Of a DNA stretch of 64,000 bases, positions 11,933 to 23,877 are shown piece by piece. The stretch comes from Rhopalosiphum padi (lineage: Eukaryota > Arthropoda > Insecta > Hemiptera > Aphididae): contig NC_083598.1 of assembly GCF_020882245.1 (NCBI RefSeq), positions 92,137,714 through 92,201,713 of the forward strand, given 5' to 3'. A program made the position numbers and the translations under genes. A model generated the notes under the pieces. That model did no database searches, had not been told where the DNA came from, and saw only the letters and a list, made by a program, of their open reading frames with translations. Within the stretch, counting starts at the first letter, position 1, and each line of letters begins with the position of its first letter.

Positions 11933-14900
11933 ATGGAATTATCTGTTAGTGGACCATCATTTGAAGAAATTCAAATTCCTGTACCATTCGGTTTTGTAAG
12001 TGGTTAGTAATGAAGTTTTATTATTAATTATATTTATATTTATAAATTAGTATCACTGAACACTATCTTAAATCTTACTTGTAAAACTTTACTTAATTTA
12101 TAAGTAATAATTAAAAGTTAATTTTCTATTTTAATAAAAAAAAAAGTTAGGTATATAAATCTCCTTGCATTATTTTTTAGTAATTACTCATACATAATAT
12201 TAATATTGCAGTCATAGGCGCCGCCAGGAATTTTATCAGGGGGGGTGCATCATGCAAGTAGGTATACGCTAATTTCTAAATAATGTTTTTATATGTAATA
12301 ATAATAACAATAATAATAGTTAAATACGTAATATAATATAATGTAGATAATTATGCAAAATAAAATAGTTTCAATACCATTCAATTTTTTTAATTTAATT
12401 AAATTTTTTGTAGTCAGGTGGGTGCAAGTGCACCCCCTTGCGGCACCCATGATTTGCAGTGTTTGTTTTGTTTTTTTTATTTTATTATTTTTTTCATTAT
12501 AATTCTAACATATATACCTGTTAATTTTACAATAGGGTTTGGGAGATTTGGCTTGTATATTCATAATAAATAAATATTAAATATATGAGGTACTATAGGT
12601 ACTGGTATCTTATCAACAAAATAAAAATAAAAATAAATACATTTTTTATGTTTAAATTGTTTAGGTAAATGGTGGGGATCAAAAGATAAGCAGCCTATAA
12701 TTGCAATTCATGGATGGCAAGATAATGCTGGAACTTTTGATCCTTTAATCGAATTACTACCTAAAGATTTATCTATCTTATGTATAGATCTACCAGGGCA
12801 TGGGCGATCTTCGCATATCCCTTCGGTAAAATATTTTTTCAATAATAAAATTTTATCTGATTTTTAATACATTGAGGATTTATAATAACCTCTTTAATAT
12901 AATTTTGCTTAATCGTAATCTAGTAATAAGTAATTTTATTCCTTATAATTCATAAAATATATTTCATACATTTGATATAATGTACTTTATATATGAAAAA
13001 ACTAGCTAATACATTTTCTAGTTGAGGATCTGAATTCTAATCTATGTGGTATTTTAAATTGTTCATGAAACAACTGTTTTAATTTTGATAAATATTTTAT
13101 GTTAAGACTAGATTAATATAATCAATAATAATATTATGTTTCATAGGGTTTACCTTATTATATATTTTGGGATGGCCTAGCTATTTTAAGGAGAATAATC
13201 AGACATTATAATTGGAAAAAAGTTTCTATTATGGGTCATTCTTTGGGTGCAGCTATTGGATTTTTATATGCTGCATCATACCCTGATGATACGGAAATGT
13301 TGATATCTATTGACACAGTAGCACCTGTCATTTTTGATCCGAGTGAAATTGTTAAAAATACAGGACCAAATATTGATAAGTTAGTTTTATTTTATACATA
13401 CTTAGTTCATATCAATTATCAAGTATGACAATGTATGACTAATAATTCATAAATAAATATCTAAAATATGTTATAGACTCATATATTATGATGCATTAGG
13501 ACTTGATAAAATGCCTTCTTATAAATATTCAGAGATGATTGATTTAGTCGTTGATGGACATCATGGAACATTGACTCGCAAATCTTGTGAAATACTTATG
13601 AGACGTGGAATGTATCGAGTTAAAGATAACAAATATTTGTTTTCAAGAGATATACGTCTTAAGGTAAATATATTATGTATAAGATGCGTTGTGTATACAC
13701 GTAAAATATTATAAGGGAAATCAATAATAATAATAATTAATAATAAATTAATTATATGAACAACAGAACTAATAAACTTTCTATGATCAGTATTAAGGTG
13801 CAATTGTAAACAAAAATATTAAATTTGTCAAGAAATAGTATTAGACATATTATAAACAATAAATAATGTTGTACTTTAAATATAACTGTAAAAGGTCTAT
13901 TTAAGTTGTTATTCAATTATGACTTAATGTAGTAATAAAATATTAATAATTAAAAATCTAATTATTATTAATATATGCAAATATTTATTAAAATATATAT
14001 TTTACTGGATCTCATAAATGCTATTTTTAAAATGCTATTATAGTTCACAACTAAAATAATTTTTATCTATGTATTGTATCTATATATTTAATTAAAAATT
14101 GAACAGCACAAATCTATGTTATCTTGTAGGTTTTATCTATATTTAATTTAAATTTTAAAATGAAATATGATTATAATTTATAATAATATGTTTTAAATGT
14201 TTAATATATTACAATTATTATAATTTTAAACCTTTAAATTATTGGTTACATATAATATGCTATGTTCTTTGGTTATAAGTAGGCTATAGAAGGCAATTGA
14301 AGAAATATTTTTTTAATCATTTTTAAGTTTGTGTTTTTTAATAAAAATATACACTAAACAGTGGTTTTCAACCTTTTTGGGTCCACGGCTCCTTTTGATT
14401 TTAAAATTAAATGTATTTAAATGTAATTAAATGGTTCCCATACGAACATTTAAAATAATCAAATTTTCATTATTTAATCTAACTTTATTTAATGATGAAA
14501 TAAACATGTAATTATTAATAATAGGAAACATTTTTAAACTATAATAATAATTTTAATATTTAATGGGACGGCTATGTTTGTTTTTGTTGTATAATATTAT
14601 CAAATCATGGCTTACATTTTTAAAGCGCGATTCTCATTTCCTCATTTCCAGAATTTTGGAATTGAACAATAAGTTGTGATAAGTGTTCCATGAATAACAA
14701 TTTGACAGATTCTATCAAGTTTTTATATTTTTAAATTTTTAGCGTGGCTCTATTGATAATAACTGACAACGCCCCTAGGAGCCGCAACGCACAGGTTGAA
14801 AACCACTGCACTATAAAATTATGAATATGCATTAAAAGGACGCCATACACGCATGTGTTGTCTCTGTCTTACTAACGTACATCATAACAAATTTTCGTTC

Positions 14901-17900
14901 AAAAGAATACATTTTGTGATATTGGCTTTAATTTTAGAGTAAATTTACCTATTATCAAATTTAAAGGTAAGAATATTATCTAAACAATGACATATGCTTT
15001 TATTGATATTATTATTTTAAAGTGAGTTATAGCTATGTAAAATTTTACAACTCTAAAATGTTCATAACTCACTTTAAAATGATAATATCAAGAAAAGCAT
15101 ATGTCATTGTCTAGATAATATTCTTACCTTTAAATTTGATTATAGGTAAATTTACTCTAATATTAAAGCTAACATCACAAAATGTATTGTTCTGAATGAA
15201 AATGTGTTATGATGTACGTTAGAAAGACAGAGACAACACATGCGGGTATGGCGTCCTCTTAAAAATGTAGTACATTGAAAAAACATTGAGATATTCATAA
15301 TATGCAAAATACAGTTGTTATAATTTGAATGAGAATGATCTAAATTGTAGAAAATTCTCACAAATTTTAAATAGTTTATACCAATAAGGCAATAAATATA
15401 TATATTTGCATATTAATTCGTTCCCTAGTTATAAATTATAATTTATAGTTCATTTTAAAATAAAATATTAATAAAAGTATACGAGATTCCTTGAAGAAAT
15501 GTTTACTATAAATTTGATAATAGGACAATTTACTAAATTCAGTATTTAAATCAACAATACAAAATGGTTATTTTTGAGCGCAAATTTAGTATGTTATAGA
15601 TCTGCAAATACATATAAGACGGCTAAAATACATATGGATGTAATATTCTTTTAAGGGAATTTAAATTATTTTATACAGTAAATTCAACTTATCAAAATAT
15701 GTACTTTAAGGTATATTTTATAATATTATAAAATATTTTTAAAATATATAATTCAATATTAGGTTATATTTATTACAACTAAGCGGTTGAGTTATTAATT
15801 ACACTAAAATGTTTAAAACGCTAATGGGATTGCTACCTAATATAGTAATATTACATTTTGCATGTACAGGTTGCGTGGATGGGTTTACCATCTCTAGATG
15901 TAGTTATAGCATTTGCTGGTCAGATAACATGTCGCTATATGAATATCAAAGCTAAACCATACAGATCATTAGATAACTGGCCAGTTTATTCACAAGTCTT
16001 GGAAATAATAAAAATGAATGCAAAAGACTTTGTTTTTAAAGAATATGACGGTACTCATCATTTACATCTCAATAATCCAGAATGTTTAGCTTCAGATGTT
16101 GCAACTTTCATTCAACAGTCTATAAGCTGATCATTATGATATCATATTATATCATATATCTAACATGTAATTATGAAATAGTATTAGTCTGGCTATATTA
16201 TACATACTATGCATATCATATTTAGTGATAATATTATTTATATTTACTATATATTATTTCATATTTTATTTATTATAATTATAATAATATACCTAGTTGA
16301 TATACAATTTATCTATTAATAGATATATACTTACAATATATCTACTTTTAATTGACCTTACTACCAAACTATGTGTTAAAGTTGGTGTTCAATCCTTAGA
16401 TCCTTATTGCCTCATGTACTATCTACAACTGTGATAATTCTTATGAGTTATGTCACTTGTTATTTGTTCAGTATCCTTTTTCAATACTCAATTTAAATAA
16501 AATCTATTTTATACTAGTACGTAGATAACAGCAATACCACCTTTTTAAAGATTCATTGTGATATGTAAAGACATGAATTGTTATTAGGTGGATTTTAATG
16601 TTTTAGAGACTTCTATGAGTTTTGATTATATCATAGACCATTGTGATCCAGAAAAATTGTTATAGAGAGTGTTGATCGACACATAGGATATGAATTTTGT
16701 CAAGTAAGGAGGGTTTTATGTAGAAAAAGTTGGATTCAGTTGTTTTTTGTGGAAAATGTTTGTTTACGACTATAGCTAAATCTCATAAATAGCGTTCTAC
16801 TATCCAGACATTTGGGCTTTTAAAAGTTTCTCCCATCATCCCGAAAAACTTTATTGAGACTTCAATATGTCCTAGATTAATGCATTAATATGAATTCATA
16901 TTACATTATGTCAAAATTTATATAATTTGTATGGTACCTAACTTGTAAAATAAAATTCCAAATATGATTAACAATAAATTTAAAAATATTATGTATCCTA
17001 AAATTACATAATGCATGTTTTAAATTAAAATACCTATCTAAATTATACATTTGTTTTATTCAAAATAAATTTTCTCTTTATGAAACATATTATATTTGTC
17101 TTGGTTTTTCTTTTTAATAAACTGATCACCGTCCCTACTCATAAATCAAAATGAGTTAGTTTAAATGTTATTATAATTTAATTTATTATGATTGGAGATA
17201 GATAGTGATTAATGAGTCATAAATCGTGACAAAAAGTAAAAAGAAGCTATCATCAGGGCTGTGAGGATTCTCGGATCAATTTTTATATCTAAGTAAAAAT
17301 TAGGTAAAGTATAGGATTTGGTTGCTTTGGCTGGGCCCAAACCCTCTTTGAGGTCCAGGCCCTAGGGCTACAGCCCTGGTTGCCCCCTCTCGTTGGGCCT
17401 GGCTATCATTAAGCTAGAGATTCCCAACCAGAATACCATGAAATAATTTTATTTATTAAGCAATCATAAATATTTTTTAATATACAAAGAAAATTATTTT
17501 ATGAAAGATATAACATAGATATGTGTGTAATACATAAACATTAATTAATTCGTTTTTTTCTATAAAATATAATATGTTTGGTTATACTTATACCTAGTTA
17601 AAGAGAACCAAAGTTGTAAAATATAAATATAAACAGACAATCTACTAGTACCTATACTTCTATAGGGTGCCTCAAAGTTTTTAAAAATAGTGTGTTGTGA
17701 GTCAAAAAAGATTGGGAACCTCTGTTCTAAAGTTAATTGAATAACTAAGTAACGGAAATAAATATTATTGTCTATTTTTTTTTTTTTTTTTGAAATAAAA
17801 ATTATTTCCCAATTTTTCTAAACAATTGTACTGGAAAAATGTATTTTAATTGCAAAAGAACGTCCATAATGTGTGGATATTTATTTAAATAATTGTAAAC

Positions 17901-18696
17901 TATGTTTATCCTTTTTTGACATTTCTTAAATAAATTACAAAAAAAAAAAATTGCTTTAAAAATCAAAAACACCATTAAATTTACTTTGGGTGTGCTGCTT
18001 AAGACGCATATTTTTTATAGCTTTTATATCAAATAACGTATCAGAAAAAATGGAACTGTAACAGATTCCAAATTCTTATTATGACTTGTGGACAAAATAT
18101 TAATATAATTTTATACTATGGCGTTATTTATTACTAACATAATATTAGGTATATACTACATACATTATAAAATATTTTATCGCTAATGGCCTCAATACCT
18201 GACCTAACCCTTAACCTTGATCTTTGACCATGCAGTTGTTCAGTGTTCTAGAAAATTGATTTATCATATTTTATTTATCGTGCACAATCTAGAATTAAAC
18301 TATTATTTATTATTTTATTAATCACATTGTTTATTGCTTATGAAAGTTACCTACCGTGAATTTGAATGTACTTGTATGTATTTAAATATTTTTTTGCATA
18401 AGTAATTAGATTATTTTTGTTAATATTTTTTTTTTCAGGTCAACAGGTTCGCTTTACCATCATTTGATGTAACTAACGAATTTGCAAAACAGATTCGTTG
18501 TCGTTATTTAATGATCAAAGCAGTTCCAGGTAGGGTGCGTGATAATTGGTCACTTTTTCAAAGTATTTTAGAAACGATAAAACAATCTACAAGCGATTTT
18601 AATTACGTAGAAGTCGAAGGGTCTCATCATGTACATTTAAATGATGCTTCGAAAGTTGCTCCACATATCTTAAATTTTATTTTAAATATTGCTTGA
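11933..18696 (+). CDS. Serine hydrolase-like protein (kraken/SERHL-type alpha/beta hydrolase) with alternative terminal exons
   Basis: Shared exons are 11933-12002, 12665-12825, 13147-13379 and 13477-13663 (217 codons). They join in phase 0 to either 15870-16130 (303 residues) or 18439-18696 (302 residues). The fold signatures are clear: HGWQDNAG at residues 39-46 (oxyanion loop), DLPGHGRSS further on, and GHSLG with the nucleophile Ser109. The terminal exon supplies G-T/S-HH at 278-281 with the catalytic His. The N-terminal VPFGFVSGKWWG is typical of the SERHL/kraken group, whose members are intracellular hydrolases of poorly defined substrate. No signal peptide is visible. Exon 1 uses donor GTTAGT at 12003; the stronger-looking GTAAGT at 11996 would break the frame. 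An acceptor (tttattttag) sits 7 bases upstream of the ATG, so a noncoding first exon is expected. Introns contain several MITEs. Confidence 0.85.
12223..12451. mobile_element. hAT-like MITE in intron 1 of the hydrolase (229 bp)
   Basis: The ends CATAGGCGCCGCCAGG and CTTGCGGCACCCATG are imperfect inverted repeats. Flanks attgcagt (12215-12222) and atttgcagt (12452-12460) form a near-perfect 8-bp target duplication with one extra T. No coding capacity; probably mobilised by a hAT-type transposase. Confidence 0.6.
14359..14808. mobile_element. hAT-like MITE (450 bp) in intron 4 of the hydrolase
   Basis: It begins CAGTGGTTTTCAACCTTTTT and ends AGGTTGAAAACCACTG, the classic hAT-type terminal inverted repeat. 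The subterminal block gggtccacggctccttttgatttt is shared with the element at 44897-45083, so both belong to one family. No coding content. Confidence 0.75.
14836..15258. mobile_element. TTAA-flanked foldback MITE, copy 1 (423 bp)
   Basis: Almost the whole element is one long palindrome. The left arm from aaggacgccatac at 14836 is matched inversely by the right arm ending gtatggcgtcctc at 15258, with a short centre near 15045. TTAA lies directly at both ends (14832-14835 and 15259-15262). TTAA duplication is the hallmark of piggyBac-type insertion, but the termini lack the usual CCY start, so the superfamily is only suggested. Best preserved of five copies in the window. Confidence 0.8.
15870..16130 (+). 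other. Alternative terminal exon A of the serine hydrolase-like gene
   Basis: Encodes residues 218-303 and a stop after acceptor catgtacag. It contains DNW, then G-T-HH at 278-281 with the catalytic His. By hand count about 34 of its first 70 residues match exon B without a gap, showing an old tandem exon duplication. Its acceptor has a weaker pyrimidine tract than exon B's. Possible AATAAA poly(A) signals follow near 16494. Included also in the parent CDS entry. Confidence 0.8.
17254..17401. mobile_element. Short MITE with 8-bp target duplication (148 bp)
   Basis: Perfect flanking repeats gctatcat at 17246-17253 and 17402-17409 bracket a GC-richer 148-bp unit starting CAGGGCTG and ending GGGCCTG. 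The unit lies between the two alternative terminal exons of the hydrolase. Eight-base duplications fit the hAT superfamily. Confidence 0.6.
17415..17725. mobile_element. hAT-like MITE beside the previous element
   Basis: The left end agagattcccaacc and right end attgggaacctctg are inverted repeats of hAT style. It starts about a dozen bases after the preceding MITE. A clear target duplication was not resolved, so the limits are approximate. Confidence 0.5.
18439..18696 (+). other. Alternative terminal exon B of the serine hydrolase-like gene
   Basis: Encodes residues 218-302 and a stop, in the same phase 0 as exon A. The acceptor has a long T tract (ttttttttttcag). It carries G-S-HH at 278-281, the same positions as exon A. 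Its tail (VEVEGSHHVHLND) looks closer to the usual family form, so B may be the ancestral exon; this is a judgement from memory. AATAAA occurs near 18826. Confidence 0.8.
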
Positions 18697-20529
18697 TTGT
18701 AATTTTTAATTTTGATTATATTATATTATAAGTAAAAATAGATAAATGCATACTTACCATATCATACTCGCAGTATAATTTATAGTAGGTATATATATAT
18801 ATATTATACAATATACATTAAATTGAATAAATAAACCTGGATGAATGCTGAAATGTTTATTCAATTATTTATTCTATAGTGGACAACCTCGATAATTATT
18901 ATCCGTTATCTCCTATAATGGCTCTATATATACAATTTTGTTTAACACTACAGCTCTAGCCCTCTAGGTATATAATACCAATTTGATATATTATTATTTT
19001 GTATCAAACCGTAGATACCTTCTATACATATTTACGGTTAAAAGTAGCTTTATGTCTAATTTATTATTTGTAATTTATGTGAAAATATTTGTTGGTAATG
19101 TTGAATATGTTTATGAGTTCTTAAGTACATACACGTACATAAAACAAGCTAAAATATCAAAAACATCTATTATTATATTAAGGTAATGTGAAATATATTA
19201 GTTTGTCGACTACGGTGAACATTTTTCTATAGTAATTATTAGGGTCACATTGCATACCTAGGTACTTCTATATTATAATAATTTATAAGTCGCGACGTAT
19301 ATTTAAAGTACGTTATTTTCATAAGAAAAAATAAAATATCCCTTCTACATTCTTTTACCACCATCAACATTAATATAAGGTATTTGAGTTGAGACCATGG
19401 AAGGGGGCGAAATTAATTTTTCTTGTATACAAACATAACAAACTAAAAATAATTTACAGTTGATTACCTATAAATAGGCATAAAATTCTTATTATGTTTA
19501 GTATGTTATCATTACGATTTACGATATTTATCAAACAGAAAATTTTTTAAATAAATTATTAGAACTATTATATAGAAAAAATACGAGCGATGGGGGGCGT
19601 ATGTCGTTTCGTCCCCCTCAAATAGGTACGCTCTTGCATGATACCTAATGAATATTGGTTAATAATAGATGCTTAATTTGGTCCACTAGTTTTTACTTTA
19701 TTTAAATATAGTTTTCAATTTAGGTCAATATCATCTAAATAATAGATATTTTTTTCTGAGGTAAATACCTTATTGTATTAAACATAAAATTCAGAACAAA
19801 GGAGCTGCATGTAAGTATTTAATGACGTTACCTTCTATAGAGCAGATTTATAATGGAAATCCATTGATGAATGATTGTATACCTACAATAGGTATATTAT
19901 TATATAAATATATTTTTATTTATACTTTATAGCTAACGTTTTTGATAGTCATTCTATCACTTTCACCGATAACATTTTTAAAATTAATTAAATTAATTTC
20001 AGGTACCAACACCATACCTACATATAGTATCTACTATAAGCATTTTTATAATATTTGTAGGTATTAAATTCAATTTTACGGTTTTTTATTTCTTAAATAA
20101 TATTTTAAAATTCATTATTTATGGTAAGGGTAACGGCATTATTATGGTATTAAATATTAATTGCGCTATTACCTATTATTATATAGAACCACGGTTATAG
20201 ATTTATTCATCCACGTCTATAAAACTACTGTCTATATATACTGATTTTGTCAAAATATACTACCTAACCTAACCTAATGTGATTATGACGATTATGTGCT
20301 GTGTAATACACAGTGTGTAGGTATTATAATGATTTTCGAACATCGTTAAACTTTAAAAATCTTTTCTTTTTATCAGTAGAATGCTTATTGCGTCCATATT
20401 AGCACTTGCAGTAAAAAATGTTTAAATTTTTAATATTAAATCAACAATAGTATGGTATTAAACATTTTCAAAATTTGATTTTTTTGTAAGAAATATTTTT
20501 TTATCATTATATTATTTTATAGGAGTCAA
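18697..20529. other. Intergenic AT-rich DNA
   Basis: After the hydrolase 3' end the sequence is AT-rich with no supported gene. A 67-codon frame near 18983 is low-complexity and is not called. Confidence 0.45.
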
Positions 20530-20906
20530 GAGGACGCAACATCCGCGTGTGTTGTCTCCGTCTCACAAAGTGCGCAACATAACAAATTTTTCGCTCAATA
20601 GATTACGTTTAGCTCCGTTAGTTTAAAAACTAGAGTGAATTGACCTATTATAAAACTTGATGGTAAGAATATTGTATGTGTTTATGTGTTGGTTTTTTTT
20701 ACGATTATTCAGTTTTTAAGTGAGTTATAAGTATTTTTAATTTACGCTATATTATAGACGAATGTTGTTGACGTATATTATAGACTTGCTAAAAAAATTA
20801 AACTATCGTAAAAAACCCACATACAAACACATAATATGGTGTAAATTTGCCATGTTACGTACGTACCTAACCTAACGGAGACAACACATTCGGGTGTGAC
20901 GCCCTT
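20530..20906. mobile_element. TTAA-type foldback MITE, copy 2 (377 bp)
   Basis: The left end gaggacgcaacatccgcgtgtg and the right end ending gtgtgacgccctt repeat the family termini in inverted order, with the shared internal block ttgatggtaagaatatt near 20660. The flanks are TCAA (20526-20529) and TTAA (20907-20910), a slightly decayed TTAA duplication. This copy is more diverged than copy 1, especially in its centre. Confidence 0.65.
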
Positions 20907-21866
20907 TTAACACTATGTCTATGTAGGACTGTGTCACTGTGGGAGATTATCTAAATTTGCAAGAGTTTAAAATTCCCCAAAAATAATGTATTAATATTTA
21001 ATTGACCTGTTTTATTTGATTTTCGAGTCTAGTCGTGGACTGTTTAAATATTAATTAACTTTATTTTGTTATTTATAATGTTTCATACTTTCATACATAA
21101 TAATACTATAGCTTATATGGTTACCTATATAGGAATATGTTATGATAAAATACGACTATTAAGTTCAAATTATTCTGATTTTTAAAATTTTTAGAATACT
21201 TAGGGACAATATTTTCAAATACTTGAATTTTTTATGTAATTTATAAGAAGTATAATATCCTATTTAGATTGTAGCGAAACAAATATCTTTTTTTCCAAAT
21301 GTGAACTCCTTTTTTTTGTTATAAATTGTTAAGGAGAAGATCTTTTAAAAAAATTTCGATGCAGATATAAATCGAAATTTGAACCATTTTTTTCTGAGTT
21401 ATTAAGTTAAATTAAAAAAGTTACTAAAACAAGTATATTAAAAACTTAAAGTTATAATCTACAGATCTATAGCGATACAATTATATTTTTGTTTATTGAC
21501 AATTATCTTGGTTAAATTATACATTTTGTAGAAATACCTACTTTTTAAAATGTATGAAATATAAGTAAGTATCCCTTTAATAATATTATGTTTATGTATT
21601 GTTAAATGTTAGAAGTTTTAAATAAGGATTTAGAAATTATTATTATTATTTATTTAATCAAACTTACATACTACAATAATTTAAACATAAAACACGTAAA
21701 ACGGTTTATTAAACTAAGGTTATTAAACTCAGTTTTTTCATTATTTAAATAGTAATTTCTCATCATTACTCTATTTGGAATTTTACGAGTTATCAGTGAT
21801 GGTTTTAATGTATTTTTATATGTCAAACCCCTTGTAGTAATAACATACATATGTTAGGAAGTATAA
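20907..21866. other. Intergenic AT-rich DNA
   Basis: No gene or transposon end was recognised here. Confidence 0.45.
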
Positions 21867-21867
21867 A

Positions 21868-22690
21868 TTGACCCCCACGAAGCAGTTAATGATGAAGGTC
21901 GAGGGAAGGTCACGATCACGAAGTGGAACAGCAGGTGGACGCGCTCCGAGAAAGTGCCGTGGACTCACCTGCACATTCCGAACCTCGCCAGGCGGGTGAA
22001 CCGGATCGTGTCTAAGGTGCCCTGGACATATCAGATGACCTAGGCCCTTACCGACCACGGCTGCTTTCAGCAGTACCTCCACTGCATGGGCAGGGCTTCC
22101 AGCCCGAGGTGCATGCACTGCCCGTGCATATCGGACTTTGCGAAGCATACCCTATTCCGCTGCCTGAACTGGGACGGTTTGCGAGACGACCTTCGTGCAA
22201 GACTGGGCCGTTATCCCGCTGCCGATTATATCCCAGACATCTTCTGCGGGCCTACCTTTGAGAACCTTCCTGCGGAACAATAGGAGAGGTGCCTCGCACT
22301 CCGGGAGGCGGAAGAGACGTTTAGGATTTACAAGATGCCTGTGGAGATCCTGACGCTCAAAGAGGTAGAGGAGAGGGCGAGGCAAGCCGCCGAGGCCAAC
22401 TAATGGCGAATATCAACACAGGTGTCGAGGGTGGTGGGTTCAGGCCGACTTGTGAAGAGGAGCTCCGTACGAGAAGTCTAGGACGGCTGGCTCAGGCCGG
22501 TCCGAGAAAACATCGTCACGCAGCTACTAGGAAGAGGAAAGGGTGCGGCAAGCCACCGAGGCCAACTGATGGCAAAGATCAATAAGGGCGTCTAGGGCGG
22601 TGGTCTCAGGCCGGTCCGAAAAGAGGCTTTCTTGGCACGTGATGTCTAGGTCAGCCCGAAAAGACATCGTCCCGCAACCGCTGTACTTAT
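21868..22690 (+). pseudogene. 5'-truncated R1-like LINE tail, broken
   Basis: A GC-rich insertion in AT-rich DNA. The plus frame reads the C-terminal part of a non-LTR retrotransposon polyprotein: a WTRSEKVPW segment, then HGCFQQYL, then a zinc-knuckle-like region (C-x2-C spacing in RCMHCPC, followed by H...C in KHTLFRC). This layout matches the zf-RVT region after the reverse transcriptase of R1/LOA-type LINEs. In-frame stops interrupt it near 22040 (TAG) and 22279 (TAG), and no reverse transcriptase core is present. From about 22380 the 3' part contains a tandem duplication. It is a dead fragment. Confidence 0.7.
22379..22690 (+). repeat. Imperfect tandem repeat in the LINE tail (period about 166 bp)
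   Basis: The block ggcaagccgccgaggccaac ending at 22400 recurs as ggcaagccaccgaggccaac ending at 22566. The following caggccggtccgaaaa-type motif also recurs near 22495, 22608 and 22652 with variation. It could belong to the 3' UTR structure of the LINE family or to a local duplication. Confidence 0.55.
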
Positions 22691-23169
22691 TTATGTTATC
22701 TATGACTGTATATCTGTAAGGTGCACGTTTCACGTATCCCCATTTAAATTGTATTTTTCCTGTTCGCCCTATCGGGCCGTGTTCTACATAAACATACCAG
22801 CTTACTGAGGAAAGTAGTTCCCGGACCATAGAGGGCTCAACTAATTGTATATATTGTATGCTATCCAGTAATTCAATAAACGATACTGCATAGGGGCTAA
22901 ACAATGTGAAAACAGTTCGTCTCCCATGTAATGATTTGCAAAGGAAAAAAAAAATGTAGTATAAATTGAAGATTGAACTAATGCCAAAGTATATCATTCT
23001 TAAATTGTAATTATCTAGAATAGTTCTAAGCTCTTTAAAAATATAAAAACATTTCCTCAATCGTACTATATATATAACATATTATGTATGTGCTGATGTG
23101 CTTAGTTTATTTTTCATATTCATTGAATACTACTGATAGGAATATAATTATTAATAAATAAACAAATAA

Positions 23170-23432
23170 CGCTTTTGATTTACAGGATATAACTTAACGT
23201 TTATTCATTAACAAAAACTAAAATATAACAAAACACTAGCACTACGGCAACACGTCGTCAGCCAAAATTGTTGGTAAACGGCTAACGGCGCCGTTTATAC
23301 CAAAGTTAATTAAGGCTGGCGATAAACACTACGTCGAGAGTCCTGATCGGGACGTCGATCGCGCGGAAACTGGTCCGTCTTCCGCCGCCGTAACAGTGGA
23401 GACGTACCCCTCAGTGTGACCCCAACAGTGAC
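23170..23432 (-). mobile_element. Possible solo LTR fragment
   Basis: A GC-richer block after the LINE. Read on the minus strand it starts TGTTGGGGTCACACTGAGGG (23432 downward), which looks like the 5' end of a gypsy-class LTR with its TG dinucleotide. The other end and a target duplication were not identified, so it may be truncated or something else. Confidence 0.3.
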
Positions 23433-23877
23433 TAAAATAGTTGCTAACAATACTTCTAAATATTTCGCATCAGATAATCTAATAATATCAATAAAATTTG
23501 AATGATATACTGTTATACGTCTTTTCTTACATTTAGACGTATCACGTATATATTTTAATTTAGATATGTTTTGGTTTAATGATTTTTGATATACAGAAAG
23601 AAATAAAATAAATAAAAAATAATTTACTTTTATTTAACAATAAACTATTGTTAGAAAACTATTTGTTAACTAATGATAGACCTGTATTATCTTTTGTCTC
23701 TATCTCGTTCCAATTTTTATCTTCAAAAAAACAAAACAATGTGCAGATATATATATATATATATATATATTGTTTTTATATTTAGTAATAGTAATAAATC
23801 GTTAAATCGTTTATATAAATTGAAACAAAATGGGTCTTAGTACATTTTCTTGAAGTTTACTATGTTGTATACTGTAT
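23433..23877. other. Intergenic AT-rich DNA with (TA)n microsatellite
   Basis: Contains an AT dinucleotide run of about 24 bases near 23746-23770. Nothing else was recognised. Confidence 0.5.

Noticed and set aside
11996..12001. GTAAGT as the donor of hydrolase exon 1
   Set aside because: Although a perfect donor, it puts the next exon out of frame. GTTAGT at 12003 keeps the frame and the family-typical SGKWWG sequence.
22527..23060. 177-codon minus-strand open frame
   Set aside because: It lies antisense to the R1-like LINE tail and its 3' flank and has no recognisable domain. Its length reflects GC-rich repeat sequence, so it is taken as a shadow frame.
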